A stretch of 64,000 bases of DNA, taken from the NCBI GenBank assembly GCA_019828565.1, contig JAHDYR010000011.1, positions 372,001-436,000 on the forward strand. Direction: 5' to 3'. This DNA comes from Carpediemonas membranifera (lineage: Eukaryota; Fornicata). Positions within the stretch are counted from its first letter, which is position 1, and each line of letters starts with the position of its first letter. A model generated the notes under the pieces. The model was given only the letters and a program-made list of their open reading frames with translations, made no database searches and had not been told where the DNA came from. Both the position numbers and the translations under genes were made by a program. Of this stretch, positions 6,724-16,251 are shown piece by piece.

Positions 6724-9474
6724 TTAAAAGTGGGGCCCGAGAAGGCTGAGGTTCATCCTCCTGGTGAGGTCCTCGTTTGTTCTGATGGCGTCAGCGACAT
6801 AGCTGCGGAGGGAGGTGACGTCCTTCCATGTGCCCATTGAGAGGATCACCTCCAGCGGGACTCCTGATAGAGCCATCTCCGACGCTGCCCCCTTACGGAA
6901 GCTGTGGAGACCCGTCCGTGGACCGAACAACGCCTTCACGACTCGTCGGAGGTGTGCGGCTGTGAGCGGTTTGTCTCTGCTCAGGCGCCCGTTGACTATG
7001 ACTCGCCAGATGGGGGTGTCATCAGCCAGGTAGTGTGTGCCCTCGACCCAGCGTCTAAGTGCCAAGGCCGGGTTGAAGGCGGCTGATAGCCATACGTATG
7101 GTACGCGCTTCTTAACTCCCGTTAGGATGGTCTTGGTCCGCTGAATGTGTAGGAGAATGTCGCCGTTCTTGAGTAGCTCCAGGTCGGCCGGGCATAGGGA
7201 GAGTATCTCGATGCCTCTGGACACCGTCAGATAGGCGACTGCCCCAAAGAGACATGCCTGATATGACTCAAAGTCGTCACTCCGGCGCCCCAGTGCCTCG
7301 ATCATCTCAGCCTTGGTGATGGCGCGCGAGCCGCCGGTAGTTCCCGCCGTGCTGGCGCCCTTAGCCGCCTGCTTAACGATGTACTTGGAGTTGGCGGGCG
7401 GATGCCAGTCTTTGAGGAACTCCTGTAGCTGAACAATCCAGTAGCCCTTCCTCGCCACGTTCGATGGCCCGCAGAAGGAGCCTTCGTCCTTGAGGAAGGC
7501 TACAAGCTGGTCTCGATCCGACAGGCTGCGATCGCGAGAGCCTTCGAACCTGGCCACCCAGCCGGCCACCGTCCGAGCAGACGCGTGATTAAGGTGAATC
7601 ACTCTGTCCGACCTGAGGACTCTGTGGAAAACGTCCTGAACGCCATCACATTGAACCGTAGGCGTCCTCTGTCCTGTAGGTGAAGTAGGTGGGCCAGATC
7701 TGAGCTCGAAGCCGGGACGGAGAGACGGAGTTTCCAGGACGTCCAACTCTTGAGGAGTCTCATCTCCGGCGCTTGAACCTCTGGGTAGAGGAGAAAGACT
7801 GCTGAGGTCCAAGACCTCGGGTGTCCAGTCTGAGTCTGAACTCTCGCTGTCGCTATCTTCTGGACTATGGCTGCCATAGACGAATTGGGGGCCCAGAGGA
7901 CGCGACATCCAAGCCTTACGTCTACGTCCGCTGAGACTGTCTGGACTGGACCCCACTCCGCGAGGACAGATTCCATGCTGGACTCCAGAGAGGAAGGGAG
8001 TCGTGAGAAGCCTCTGGACAGCCGATCTGCTGCCAGGTTGATGATGCCCGGAGTGTGTAGTCCACGGAGTGTCAGGTTCCGGTCCTCCGCCTCCTTCTGG
8101 ATCTGGGCTAGAATGTGCAGGGCCTGAGGTGGAGCCTTCGTAGACCCCGCCTTGTTGAGCCAGGCCAGAGCTGATGTGTTGTCTGAGAAGATCGATAGCT
8201 CGCGTTGGGAACTCTGTCTGCCGATCAGACGGATGCCCTGTAGGATTCCCGCGAGCTCCTTCACGTTGATAGATTCTGCTCTTAGTTCTGGAGTGAACGT
8301 GCCCGAGGCTGAGGTCCCATACTCGCCGTGCACGGCTGCTCCCCACTTGACTCCAGATGCGTCTGTCGATACGACGAGGTCTAAGGAGGGGTGAGCGCCC
8401 CAAAGCGACTGAAGTTCTCTGATGTCTCGGACTGGGCGCTCTCTTAGCAGTAGCAGCCACTCTTGCAGTAGCTCCTTGGAGAGTGGGTCCTGTTGAAGGT
8501 GTCTCAGCCGGAGGAAAGCCCCGTGGGCGGTTGTAGCGAAGTAAGTCAGTCTCCCGAGGATCTTGGCCCAAGTCTCCTGATCGATGGTCTTGCCTGCCAG
8601 AGCCTGATGAATGTGAGAGGAGTAACGTTTGGCCTTGTCCGCCGGGAGGCGTATTGTAAAACTCGCGGAGTCTATCACGAGCCCCAGATAGACCAATGAC
8701 TGAGTCGGTGCCCATTCTGACTTCTCCTCTGAGGTGAGGACACAGAGGTCGGCTAGAGTCCGCCTGATGCGCGGCACCGCCCTCCTCAGGATTTCTCGGT
8801 CGCGGTGAAATAAGAGGAAGTCGTCGAGGTAGACAACGATGGTAAGACCCGTCCGAAGGGCTAGTATCTTGGCGAGTTGGTTGGTGATCGTCTGAAACAC
8901 GAACGGCGATGCGCGCCAGCCGAAGCCTAGCACTCTGTACTGAAACGCTCGTCCGTCTGGAAGATAGACTCCTAGCAGCTTGCGGTCCTCCTTCCGTACT
9001 GGTACTTGATGGTACCCGGACTTGAGGTCGAACTTGACCATCCAGTCGCCCCTCTGGAGAAGGGAGAGAGCTCTGCGCAGACCGTAGAGCCGGAAGGATG
9101 AGCGCTCTGCCGAGCAGTCGTTCAGTATCGTGAGGTTGTGAATGATCCTCTTCGACTCGCCCTTCGGCACAGTAAACAGCGAGGCGGTGTGTCGCAGGGA
9201 AGAGGGATTCACTTGCTCTATGACGCCTGTCTCTATCAAGGAAGGAATCTGCTGGACAATGAATGGGTCGACTGTCGGCTGTTGCCTTGGTGCTGGTGGT
9301 TGACTTCTCAGACGGATCTCGACCCCGTATCGTAACCAGTTGATCACCCGTTGTGATGCTCCCAACCTCTGCCACTCCCTCCACGCCGCGTTCATGCATG
9401 GAAAGAGGGTTAGGTGTGGGCTCTCTTGCCGGAGGATCCTGTCTGAGTGCGACCTCGGTCCTGAGCGCGGCCAC
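6724..9474 (-). CDS. Tyrosine recombinase, DIRS unit B
   Basis: Continuous 916-codon frame; the last roughly 330 residues (about 7700 down to 6724) are the recombinase. A SAM-like core-binding region (SARTVAGWVARFEGS onward) is followed by the catalytic domain with VSRGIEIL (first Arg), HSFRKGAA (His-x-x-Arg), MGTWK and the nucleophile region LRSYVADA. The enzyme would integrate a circular DNA copy without target duplication. The upstream two thirds overlap the RT ORF in another frame and are Arg/Ser/Pro rich, so whether this part is translated is uncertain; such overlap is known in DIRS elements. This is the only complete uninterrupted copy here. Confidence 0.85.
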   Translation of the reverse strand: MAALRTEVALRQDPPAREPTPNPLSMHERGVEGVAEVGSITTGDQLVTIRGRDPSEKSTTSTKATADSRPIHCPADSFLDRDRRHRASESLFPATHRLAVYCAEGRVEEDHSQPHDTERLLGRALILPALRSAQSSLPSPEGRLDGQVRPQVRVPSSTSTEGGPQAARSLSSRRTSVSVQSARLRLARIAVRVSDDHQPTRQDTSPSDGSYHRCLPRRLPLISPRPRNPEEGGAAHQADSSRPLCPHLRGEVRMGTDSVIGLSGARDRLREFYNTPPGGQGQTLLLSHSSGSGRQDHRSGDLGQDPRETDLLRYNRPRGFPPAETPSTGPTLQGATARVAATAKRAPSPRHQRTSVALGRSPLLRPRRIDRRIWSQVGSSRARRVWDLSLGHVHSRTKSRIYQREGARGNPTGHPSDRQTEFPTRAIDLLRQHISSGLAQQGGVYEGSTSGPAHSSPDPEGGGGPEPDTPWTTHSGHHQPGSRSAVQRLLTTPFLSGVQHGICPRGVGSSPDSLSGRRRKAWMSRPLGPQFVYGSHSPEDSDSESSDSDWTPEVLDLSSLSPLPRGSSAGDETPQELDVLETPSLRPGFELRSGPPTSPTGQRTPTVQCDGVQDVFHRVLRSDRVIHLNHASARTVAGWVARFEGSRDRSLSDRDQLVAFLKDEGSFCGPSNVARKGYWIVQLQEFLKDWHPPANSKYIVKQAAKGASTAGTTGGSRAITKAEMIEALGRRSDDFESYQACLFGAVAYLTVSRGIEILSLCPADLELLKNGDILLHIQRTKTILTGVKKRVPYVWLSAAFNPALALRRWVEGTHYLADDTPIWRVIVNGRLSRDKPLTAAHLRRVVKALFGPRTGLHSFRKGAASEMALSGVPLEVILSMGTWKDVTSLRSYVADAIRTNEDLTRRMNLSLLGPHF
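7599..9395 (-). CDS. Reverse transcriptase/RNase H, DIRS unit B
   Basis: 598-residue ORF that appears identical to unit A, with YLDD active site and RNase H acidic residues. Together with an intact Gag and recombinase in the same unit, it makes unit B a candidate for an autonomous, recently active element. Confidence 0.9.
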   Translation of the reverse strand: MNAAWREWQRLGASQRVINWLRYGVEIRLRSQPPAPRQQPTVDPFIVQQIPSLIETGVIEQVNPSSLRHTASLFTVPKGESKRIIHNLTILNDCSAERSSFRLYGLRRALSLLQRGDWMVKFDLKSGYHQVPVRKEDRKLLGVYLPDGRAFQYRVLGFGWRASPFVFQTITNQLAKILALRTGLTIVVYLDDFLLFHRDREILRRAVPRIRRTLADLCVLTSEEKSEWAPTQSLVYLGLVIDSASFTIRLPADKAKRYSSHIHQALAGKTIDQETWAKILGRLTYFATTAHGAFLRLRHLQQDPLSKELLQEWLLLLRERPVRDIRELQSLWGAHPSLDLVVSTDASGVKWGAAVHGEYGTSASGTFTPELRAESINVKELAGILQGIRLIGRQSSQRELSIFSDNTSALAWLNKAGSTKAPPQALHILAQIQKEAEDRNLTLRGLHTPGIINLAADRLSRGFSRLPSSLESSMESVLAEWGPVQTVSADVDVRLGCRVLWAPNSSMAAIVQKIATARVQTQTGHPRSWTSAVFLLYPEVQAPEMRLLKSWTSWKLRLSVPASSSDLAHLLHLQDRGRLRFNVMAFRTFSTESSGRTE

Positions 9475-9892
9475 CGCGGCGAAAATTAGCGTCGCGCTTA
9501 TCGCCCTTAGACTTGGCGCGGGCCGCCAGTTCCAGGACCTCGTCGCGATCAGGCACGCCCTTCGCCTTGCAATAGTTCTCGAACCGCTCTGCAGTAGCGT
9601 CAGTGTACACGTCCTTGATTAGAAGGTACTGGATTCTTGCAAAGAGAATGTTCCCGATCTCCTTCATCTTTGCGCCGTTCTCGATCCTATTCATGGTCTT
9701 GTATACGAATCTGGCCTCATCTTCGAGGCCGAACCTCTTTGGCATCTCCAGGAACAGTGGACGGCGAGCTGCTTCTGCTTGCTGCTCCAAAATTGCTTCC
9801 GATTGTATCTTAACCAAGCGCTCCAGCTTCTCGATACGCTTGTTAAGCTCATCGGGACTGTCTTGCGGCGGCAGGTCTTCGTTATCAGACAT
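9410..9892 (-). CDS. Gag, DIRS unit B
   Basis: 160-residue ORF identical in layout to gag A, from ATG 9892. It ends with an Arg/Gly-rich basic tail and is followed 14 nt later by the RT start codon. Confidence 0.75.
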   Translation of the reverse strand: MSDNEDLPPQDSPDELNKRIEKLERLVKIQSEAILEQQAEAARRPLFLEMPKRFGLEDEARFVYKTMNRIENGAKMKEIGNILFARIQYLLIKDVYTDATAERFENYCKAKGVPDRDEVLELAARAKSKGDKRDANFRRGGRAQDRGRTQTGSSGKRAHT

Positions 9893-10030
9893 CCTGCCGA
9901 TGCGTTTCGAAGTGTGACCTAAAGTGCACATTGATCGGCGCGCGCAGGTGCCAGTGATGGTCCTGTGACAGGATCCACAAAGTGTGGCTCTATAACAGAG
10001 AGCCCTCCTCTTAAATCCAACCAAAATGGG
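9893..10030 (-). repeat. DIRS leader block, copy 3 (B/C junction)
   Basis: The leader block passes straight into the 3' end of unit C (ACAATCCCGC...) with no spacer and no flanking target DNA. This single shared junction is what a head-to-tail concatemer or an integrated dimer circle would look like. Confidence 0.85.
9920..9930 (-). promoter_or_regulatory. Putative core promoter motif upstream of gag B
   Basis: TGTGCACTTTA on the coding strand, 28 nt before the gag B ATG; identical to the copy before gag A. Confidence 0.5.
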
Positions 10031-10185
10031 ACAATCCCGCAAGACGTCCCTGTGGGACTAAAGCTTTGGGCCGGCGAGTCTATCTCGCCTCGACCAGAGT
10101 TAAGAATTAATGATGAATCCAGGCCGGCGAGTCCGTCTCGCCTCGGCCGTTCCCCTCGAACGCGGATGTTTAATGGAGGGGGTGG

Positions 10186-11663
10186 TTAAAAGTGGGGCCC
10201 GAGAAGGCTGAGGTTCATCCTCCTGGTGAGGTCCTCGTTTGTTCTGATGGCGTCAGCGACATAGCTGCGGAGGGAGGTGACGTCCTTCCATGTGCCCATT
10301 GAGAGGATCACCTCCAGCGGGACTCCTGATAGAGCCATCTCCGACGCTGCCCCCTTACGGAAGCTGTGGAGACCCGTCCGTGGACCGAACAACGCCTTCA
10401 CGACTCGTCGGAGGTGTGCGGCTGTGAGCGGTTTGTCTCTGCTCAGGCGCCCGTTGACTATGACTCGCCAGATGGGGGTGTCATCAGCCAGGTAGTGTGT
10501 GCCCTCGACCCAGCGTCTAAGTGCCAAGGCCGGGTTGAAGGCGGCTGATAGCCATACGTATGGTACGCGCTTCTTAACTCCCGTTAGGATGGTCTTGGTC
10601 CGCTGAATGTGTAGGAGAATGTCGCCGTTCTTGAGTAGCTCCAGGTCGGCCGGGCATAGGGAGAGTATCTCGATGCCTCTGGACACCGTCAGATAGGCGA
10701 CTGCCCCAAAGAGACATGCCTGATATGACTCAAAGTCGTCACTCCGGCGCCCCAGTGCCTCGATCATCTCAGCCTTGGTGATGGCGCGCGAGCCGCCGGT
10801 AGTTCCCGCCGTGCTGGCGCCCTTAGCCGCCTGCTTAACGATGTACTTGGAGTTGGCGGGCGGATGCCAGTCTTTGAGGAACTCCTGTAGCTGAACAATC
10901 CAGTAGCCCTTCCTCGCCACGTTCGATGGCCCGCAGAAGGAGCCTTCGTCCTTGAGGAAGGCTACAAGCTGGTCTCGATCCGACAGGCTGCGATCGCGAG
11001 AGCCTTCGAACCTGGCCACCCAGCCGGCCACCGTCCGAGCAGACGCGTGATTAAGGTGAATCACTCTGTCCGACCTGAGGACTCTGTGGAAAACGTCCTG
11101 AACGCCATCACATTGAACCGTAGGCGTCCTCTGTCCTGTAGGTGAAGTAGGTGGGCCAGATCTGAGCTCGAAGCCGGGACGGAGAGACGGAGTTTCCAGG
11201 ACGTCCAACTCTTGAGGAGTCTCATCTCCGGCGCTTGAACCTCTGGGTAGAGGAGAAAGACTGCTGAGGTCCAAGACCTCGGGTGTCCAGTCTGAGTCTG
11301 AACTCTCGCTGTCGCTATCTTCTGGACTATGGCTGCCATAGACGAATTGGGGGCCCAGAGGACGCGACATCCAAGCCTTACGTCTACGTCCGCTGAGACT
11401 GTCAGGACTGGACCCCACTCCGCGAGGACAGATTCCATGCTGGACTCCAGAGAGGAAGGGAGTCGTGAGAAGCCTCTGGACAGCCGATCTGCTGCCAGGT
11501 TGATGATGCCCGGAGTGTGTAGTCCACGGAGTGTCAGGTTCCGGTCCTCCGCCTCCTTCTGGATCTGGGCTAGAATGTGCAGGGCCTGAGGTGGAGCCTT
11601 CGTAGACCCCGCCTTGTTGAGCCAGGCCAGAGCTGATGTGTTGTCTGAGAAGATCGATAGCTC
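10186..11663 (-). pseudogene. DIRS unit C, 3' half (RT/RNase H end and tyrosine recombinase)
   Basis: Contains the RNase H end of the RT ORF (11061-11663) and the full recombinase catalytic domain (HSFRKG, LRSYV) in the overlapping frame. It is separated from the 5' half of the same unit by the gypsy insertion at 11664. The two halves join perfectly across the 4-bp target duplication GCTC, so the unit was intact before the insertion. One base change (GTCAGGACTGG versus GTCTGGACTGG) distinguishes it from units A and B. Confidence 0.9.
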
Positions 11664-11724
11664 TGTGCCGGGGCGAAGAGATTGGAACATTTACATAAAC
11701 TGCGGACGTGGATGCCTTATGACA
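11664..11724 (-). repeat. 3' LTR (61 bp) of gypsy-like element
   Basis: Identical to 16187-16247; begins TGTGCC and ends ATGACA on the plus strand, so both ends have the TG/CA dinucleotides. At 61 bp it is far shorter than usual Ty3/gypsy LTRs, which are generally a few hundred bp. Confidence 0.93.
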
Positions 11725-11737
11725 TCCTACCCCCCTT
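11725..11737 (-). other. Polypurine tract of gypsy-like element
   Basis: Coding-strand sequence AAGGGGGGTAGGA directly before the 3' LTR. Such purine runs prime plus-strand DNA synthesis in LTR retroelements. Confidence 0.75.
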
Positions 11738-11830
11738 AAGCTTGAGCTTGTGGGACTTGAGGTAGTCACGTGCCGCAGTGACGTGGCGGAGCCCGTCAGC
11801 GGGTTCCCATGTGGGATCGTAGTCGCCCTC

Positions 11831-12325
11831 CTAGCAGACGAGGAGCTGCAGTGTGCCGTTGCGGCGACGGTGCTTCTCGATGCCTTGCACGACGTACGTC
11901 TGCTCGTCGGAGGCGGCGAGGTTCTTCAGGCGGCTGAGCCCCGACTTGGTGTTGAAAGGAAGGACCTGGTCTACGTGAGCCATGAAGGGGGCGCTCTCGA
12001 AAAGGTCGACCAGCTGAAGGGTGTTGTTGTCCTTGATGGCGAGAATCTTGAACGGGCCGGCGAAGCCATGCAGCTTTGGGGTCTTCGTCCGGTTGAGCAG
12101 GACGAGGTCGCCTTCCTTGAAGCTAGTCGGCTGGCGGTCGGCGTTGGCCTTGGCGAGGCGCTTGTCTACAGTCTCGCGCTGCTTCTCGGCCGCCCTAGAG
12201 GTCAACTTGGAGAGGTGGGCTCGAAGTAAAAGTGATGTAGGCTGAGGCTGAGGCAAGGGGCGAGTCATTGTCGCTCGGTCGGAGGATTCTAGCGACTGTG
12301 GAGCTGGGGTCGAGTTGGTCTCCAT
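11831..12325 (-). pseudogene. Integrase C-terminal region of gypsy-like element (third reading frame)
   Basis: About 165 codons continuing the integrase after a frameshift near 12,230. It shows the typical post-catalytic segment: a basic helix, then EGDLVLLNRTK, PKLHGFAGPFKIL and HVDQVLPFNTK, the GPY/F-type module of gypsy integrases. No chromodomain is apparent. The first codons of this frame overlap the catalytic-core frame and are probably not translated. Confidence 0.85.
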
Positions 12326-13400
12326 ACAGCATGGCGTGGGGTGTGACCCCAGTGGCGCTGCAGGTGGTTGTGTTCAGCAGCAGCTGAACTACCGGAAGGA
12401 GGTCGCTCCAACGGGAGAACTTGTCGAATTGGAGGATCAAACAGCGAAGATGCTTCATGACCTCCGCGTTACGACGCTCTACCAGCCCATTCGACTGAGG
12501 GTGGTAGGGGAGGGTGAATTGCTGGGTGATGTCCGCGCTTTCGAGCAGGGCCTTGACGACGTTGCCGGTGAACTCAGGCCCGTTGTCGGACTTGATGAAC
12601 AGGGGAGTCCCATGACGGGTAATCACCTGGCGCCAGAGGGCCTCTGACGCTGCATCAGCTGTGTTCTCGTCCGTCGCGGCCAACTCAGTGTAGCGAGTAA
12701 ACATATCGACCATAACTGTGATGTATCTGGAGCCGACTGCGTCTGCCGGGATTGGACCAATAGTATCCACTGCGACAGTGTGGAACGGTTTGTACACTGC
12801 TGTTGTGCGGAGCTCTGCCTCGGCGAAGTTGCGTAGGCGAGCTTTCTGGCACTCGTCACATGAGGCGATGAACTCCTCGACATCTGTTGTGCAGCCTGTC
12901 CAGGTATAGCCGTCTGCTCTCAGGCGTTCGATGGTAGCCTTGGCGCCGTGGTGTCCTCTGTGGGCGATCTGTATCAGCTCCTTTCGGAGGGGTCTGCACA
13001 CGGTTGAAGTAGGGATGACGACGAGGCCGTCCTTGCGGCGAAGACCGTCGCTGTCTACGGTCAGCTTGGAGACGGTAGAGTCGTCTGTCTGGTGTTTGAT
13101 GAGTGTGTCATGGTAGCGGGAGTCAGTCGTGATGGCTGCGACAGTGGGCGAGGTCGAGTGACCGCAGCGGCTCAGCGCGTCTGCGACTGCGTTCTGTAGG
13201 CCGGGAACGTGCTCGACATCGAACTTGTAGTCTGCTAATGTCAGTCTCCACCGGTTGATCTTGTCGTTCTCGGATGACTTGGCGATCATGTAAATAAGAT
13301 TACGGTGGTCGGTCCGTAGGAGGAACCTCTTCAGGCGTAGGAGGGGTGACAGGGTCGGGTGTGTAAGGCAAAAAGACAATGGCAAATAGCTCCTGCTCAC
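12195..13400 (-). pseudogene. RNase H end and integrase core of gypsy-like element (second reading frame)
   Basis: Starts within RNase H (RLKRFLLRTDHRNLIYM, then DYKFDVEHVPGLQNAVADALSR). It continues with the integrase zinc-binding region (HRGHHG ... CDECQKAR) and the catalytic core with Asp in AVDTIGPIP, Asp in SDNGPEFTG and Glu in GLVERRNAEV, i.e. D,D-35-E. The frame change from gag-pol occurs at a T run on the coding strand near 13,370. A one-base homopolymer error or a programmed frameshift would both explain it; the former is simpler because a second shift follows. Confidence 0.88.
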
Positions 13401-16170
13401 ACGTGGCCCAGCGCGACTGGGTTGACGTGAATGTGTGAGAGAAGTAGGCGAGGACCTGTGTCTTATCGTCCTTTGTCTGCCATAGTACGCCGCCTGCTCC
13501 GATGTTGCTAGCGTCTGTCTCGAGCGTCCAGTCGGCGTCGGCGTCCGGATGTGCGATAAAGAGATCGTCAGTGAACAGGGTCTTCAGGCCGTCGAAAGCG
13601 GCGTCGTGCTCCGCTGTCCATTCCCACAGACGGTCCTTTTGCAGAAGATCGTTGAGAGGTCTCATGTACTCGTGTCGTGTATGGGGAACGAATGATGCGA
13701 GGTACTGGAACTGTCCGAGGACTACGCGAAGCTCGTGGACGTTGGTGGGTGCAGGTAGATCGCGTAGGGCTTGGGTCCTGGCTGGGTCGACGTGTACTCC
13801 GGCCTGGTCGACCGTAAAGCCGACAATCTTGGCGCTGGTGGTGCCGAAGACTCCCTTCTTGGCGCTGAACTGAACGCCTGCAGCGTCCGCGCGTGTGAGC
13901 AGGTCGCGGAGAATGCGTAGGAAGGAGTCATCGTCACGGGCGTAGATGAATATGTCGTCGATGTAGGGGTTGGCGCCCTTGTACAACAGTGGGGCGAGCA
14001 TGCCTTCGATCTCCCGCTGGAAGTGAGAAGGCGCGTTGCAAAGGCCGAACGGCATCCTGAGGAATTCCTCGTAGACGCCCGGGGCGGTGAAGGCCGTCTT
14101 AGGCACGTCGTCTGGGTGCATGGCCACCTGCCAGTAGCCCGACGTCAGGTCTAGCGTCGCAAAGCGTGTGCAGCCCGACGCGAGGTTGAGGAGTTCTCGC
14201 ATGTTGGGGATCGGGTGCCGGTCGGGTACTGTCCAAGAGTTGAGGCGGCCGTAGTCGATACAGAGACGGTAGGCGTCGCCCTTTGCGACCAGGACGATGG
14301 GGCTTGCGTAAGGCCCCTCAGAGGGCTGTGTGATCTCGTCCTGGCGCAGGCGCTCGACGTATGGCAACAGCCACTCCAGCTTCTTCGGGTGTAGGTTGCG
14401 CGGGCGAAGACGGATCGGAGGGGCGTTGTCGTAAAGCGGGATGCGCATAGGGGCAAACGAGCACGGCTGTTTGCTTATGACGGGGTCGAATAGGTGATCG
14501 AACCGACGGAGGATCGAATGTAGCTCGTCGGTCTGGGCCTTGGTGGAGAGCTCGTGTATCTCACACGCGTCGGTGTGAAACTCGCTTGAGGAGACGGCCT
14601 CGACGGGGGCGTCGAGGTACTTGTGGAGTGGGAGTCCATCGGTGGCGTCCTCCGGGCGTGAATCCGGAAGAAGTGGGATGTGGAGGCCACTCTCGGAGAG
14701 ATAACCGAGCGCGCGAAGCACGTCGCATCCAATGAGCACACGTTCAGTGGCGCGCGTCATGATGTAGAGGATGAGATCGACGATGACGTTTCCAGATGTG
14801 CTGGGCAACGTGATCCGCGCTTGGACGTAGTGAGTGATGAGGATGGGCTCATTGGTAACGGACTGAACAGTAAATGGCTTTTCAAGCTCATGTGTGACGA
14901 GTTGGAGCGTCTTAACGGAGGTTGTGGAGATGATCGTGATTGCGGAGCCGCTATCGATCAATATCACCTGTTCTTGGTCATTCACAGCTCCCTTAACTGA
15001 GAATGCAGTTGAAGCGGCAACTTCTTCGATAAAGGCATCATCACAAGCATTGTGTGCGACTTCGACTTCGTGGACTCCTGGACGAGAGTTGATCAGCTTG
15101 GATCTGTCCCGGAGCACCATGTTCCCAGCGCGTCTCTCGTCGGGGCGAGGCTGTGGCTGCTGGGATGACTGTTGCTGCTGCTTCTGAGCAGCTGGTGCCG
15201 GCTGTGGCTGAGCCGGTTTGTTGGCCGCTTGGGGCTGGCGTTGCGGCTGAGGTGCCGGTCTGGCGTCGCGGGCCGCGGCGGGGTGGCCTTTGGTAGCCTG
15301 GGGCTGTCCGGGCGTGCTGCCGCGGTGCGGGCAATCATCCTTCCAGTGCATGCCTCCACAGGAGCACGCGTATGGAGGAGGGCGCCGGCGCTCGCGGCGG
15401 GATCTGGTGTTGGCGTTCTGGCTATGTTTCGGGCCAGTGCTGGAGCTCGTGATGGAGCTCGTGCTGGAGGATGTGATGGATATGTCTTGAATCACGCTTC
15501 CGAGGACTTCACGGGCGTCAATGGCGTGCAGTATGAGCTCGCGCGTGTGCACAAATAAGCTATCGATGTCCCGGGCGCCAGAGAGGTCCCACTTTTGCTG
15601 AATACGGTTGGCAAGTGAGACCGGGCGAAGGGCGGCGATAAAAGCTTTGGCGATGATCTTATCGAGTCCGCGGGTGGGGCTGGCTTTTCTCGGGGTGTCC
15701 TGCTCACTCGGCGTGCTGTCTGGCTTCTGGGTGATGACCTTGCTGAGGGCGGCCTCGTCTTCATCCACCTCGGCGGGCTCGGGCTCTGGCTTGGCGCCGA
15801 GCTCGGCGTTGAGAAGGGCATGGGCGTGGGAGCGCAGCTCCTCGGTCTCAGCCATGAGACGAGATACGGCCTCGATCGTGGACTTGGTTCGGTCCTGCGT
15901 GAGGGCCCGGATTTCTTGGATGGTTTTCTCAAGGGTTCTCGGGAAAGAAAGAGCGGTGATTTCGGCGAGAAGTTCTGCGTCGTTGAGTGCTTCGACGTCG
16001 ACGTTGCGGACAAATCGGACATGACTGACTTGATCCTCGGTGAGGCACTCGTAAGCCGTTATGACGGTTGTGGTAGGAGCATGCTTCTGCGCGAACGTGA
16101 GGGCGCGTTTGAACGCGCGAACGGACTCTCTAGAGAAGTCCGATAGTGATGGCGGAATCCAATTATTCAT
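13300..16170 (-). CDS. Gag-Pol of gypsy-like element (Gag, protease, RT, start of RNase H)
   Basis: 956-codon ORF from ATG 16170, only 16 nt after the 5' LTR. The N-terminal third is Gag, with a compact Cys/His motif (ACSCGGMHWKDDCPH) and a Pro/Gln/Ala-rich linker. Protease carries VILIDSGSAITII. RT carries LDLTSGYWQVAMHPDD, GLCNAPSHFQ and the YIDDIFIYARDD active site. RNase H begins at LETDASNIGAGGVLWQ, after which the frame is lost near 13,370. Gag and Pol are in one frame, as in several Ty3-type elements that lack a gag-pol shift. Confidence 0.92.
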   Translation of the reverse strand: MNNWIPPSLSDFSRESVRAFKRALTFAQKHAPTTTVITAYECLTEDQVSHVRFVRNVDVEALNDAELLAEITALSFPRTLEKTIQEIRALTQDRTKSTIEAVSRLMAETEELRSHAHALLNAELGAKPEPEPAEVDEDEAALSKVITQKPDSTPSEQDTPRKASPTRGLDKIIAKAFIAALRPVSLANRIQQKWDLSGARDIDSLFVHTRELILHAIDAREVLGSVIQDISITSSSTSSITSSSTGPKHSQNANTRSRRERRRPPPYACSCGGMHWKDDCPHRGSTPGQPQATKGHPAAARDARPAPQPQRQPQAANKPAQPQPAPAAQKQQQQSSQQPQPRPDERRAGNMVLRDRSKLINSRPGVHEVEVAHNACDDAFIEEVAASTAFSVKGAVNDQEQVILIDSGSAITIISTTSVKTLQLVTHELEKPFTVQSVTNEPILITHYVQARITLPSTSGNVIVDLILYIMTRATERVLIGCDVLRALGYLSESGLHIPLLPDSRPEDATDGLPLHKYLDAPVEAVSSSEFHTDACEIHELSTKAQTDELHSILRRFDHLFDPVISKQPCSFAPMRIPLYDNAPPIRLRPRNLHPKKLEWLLPYVERLRQDEITQPSEGPYASPIVLVAKGDAYRLCIDYGRLNSWTVPDRHPIPNMRELLNLASGCTRFATLDLTSGYWQVAMHPDDVPKTAFTAPGVYEEFLRMPFGLCNAPSHFQREIEGMLAPLLYKGANPYIDDIFIYARDDDSFLRILRDLLTRADAAGVQFSAKKGVFGTTSAKIVGFTVDQAGVHVDPARTQALRDLPAPTNVHELRVVLGQFQYLASFVPHTRHEYMRPLNDLLQKDRLWEWTAEHDAAFDGLKTLFTDDLFIAHPDADADWTLETDASNIGAGGVLWQTKDDKTQVLAYFSHTFTSTQSRWATCEQELFAIVFLPYTPDPVTPPTPEEVPPTDRPP

Positions 16171-16186
16171 TTCGGAAAGTGATCAC

Positions 16187-16247
16187 TGTGCCGGGGCGAA
16201 GAGATTGGAACATTTACATAAACTGCGGACGTGGATGCCTTATGACA
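16187..16247 (-). repeat. 5' LTR (61 bp) of gypsy-like element
   Basis: Identical to the 3' LTR. The DNA between this LTR and the Gag ATG is only 16 nt (coding strand GTGATCACTTTCCGAA). It does not start with TGG, so a standard tRNA 3'-end primer site is not evident. The palindrome GTGATCAC lies at the priming position. Confidence 0.93.
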
Positions 16248-16251
16248 GCTC

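Larger units (their letters stand above)
11664..16247 (-). mobile_element. Ty3/gypsy-like LTR retrotransposon with 61-bp LTRs, nested in DIRS unit C
   Basis: The element is 4584 bp, flanked by a perfect 4-bp target duplication GCTC (11660-11663 and 16248-16251). Identical 61-bp LTRs (TG...CA ends) lie at 11664-11724 and 16187-16247. The order Gag - protease - RT - RNase H - integrase is that of Ty3/gypsy. A polypurine tract (AAGGGGGGTAGGA on the coding strand) abuts the 3' LTR. Identical LTRs mean a very recent insertion, yet the pol frame is broken twice; homopolymer base errors are a likely cause. Confidence 0.93.

Noticed and set aside
6724-9474. Non-recombinase 580-residue N-terminal protein in the DIRS YR frame as a separate gene
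   Set aside because: It overlaps the RT ORF in another frame, is low-complexity Arg/Ser/Pro and has no motifs; listed only as part of the YR frame.
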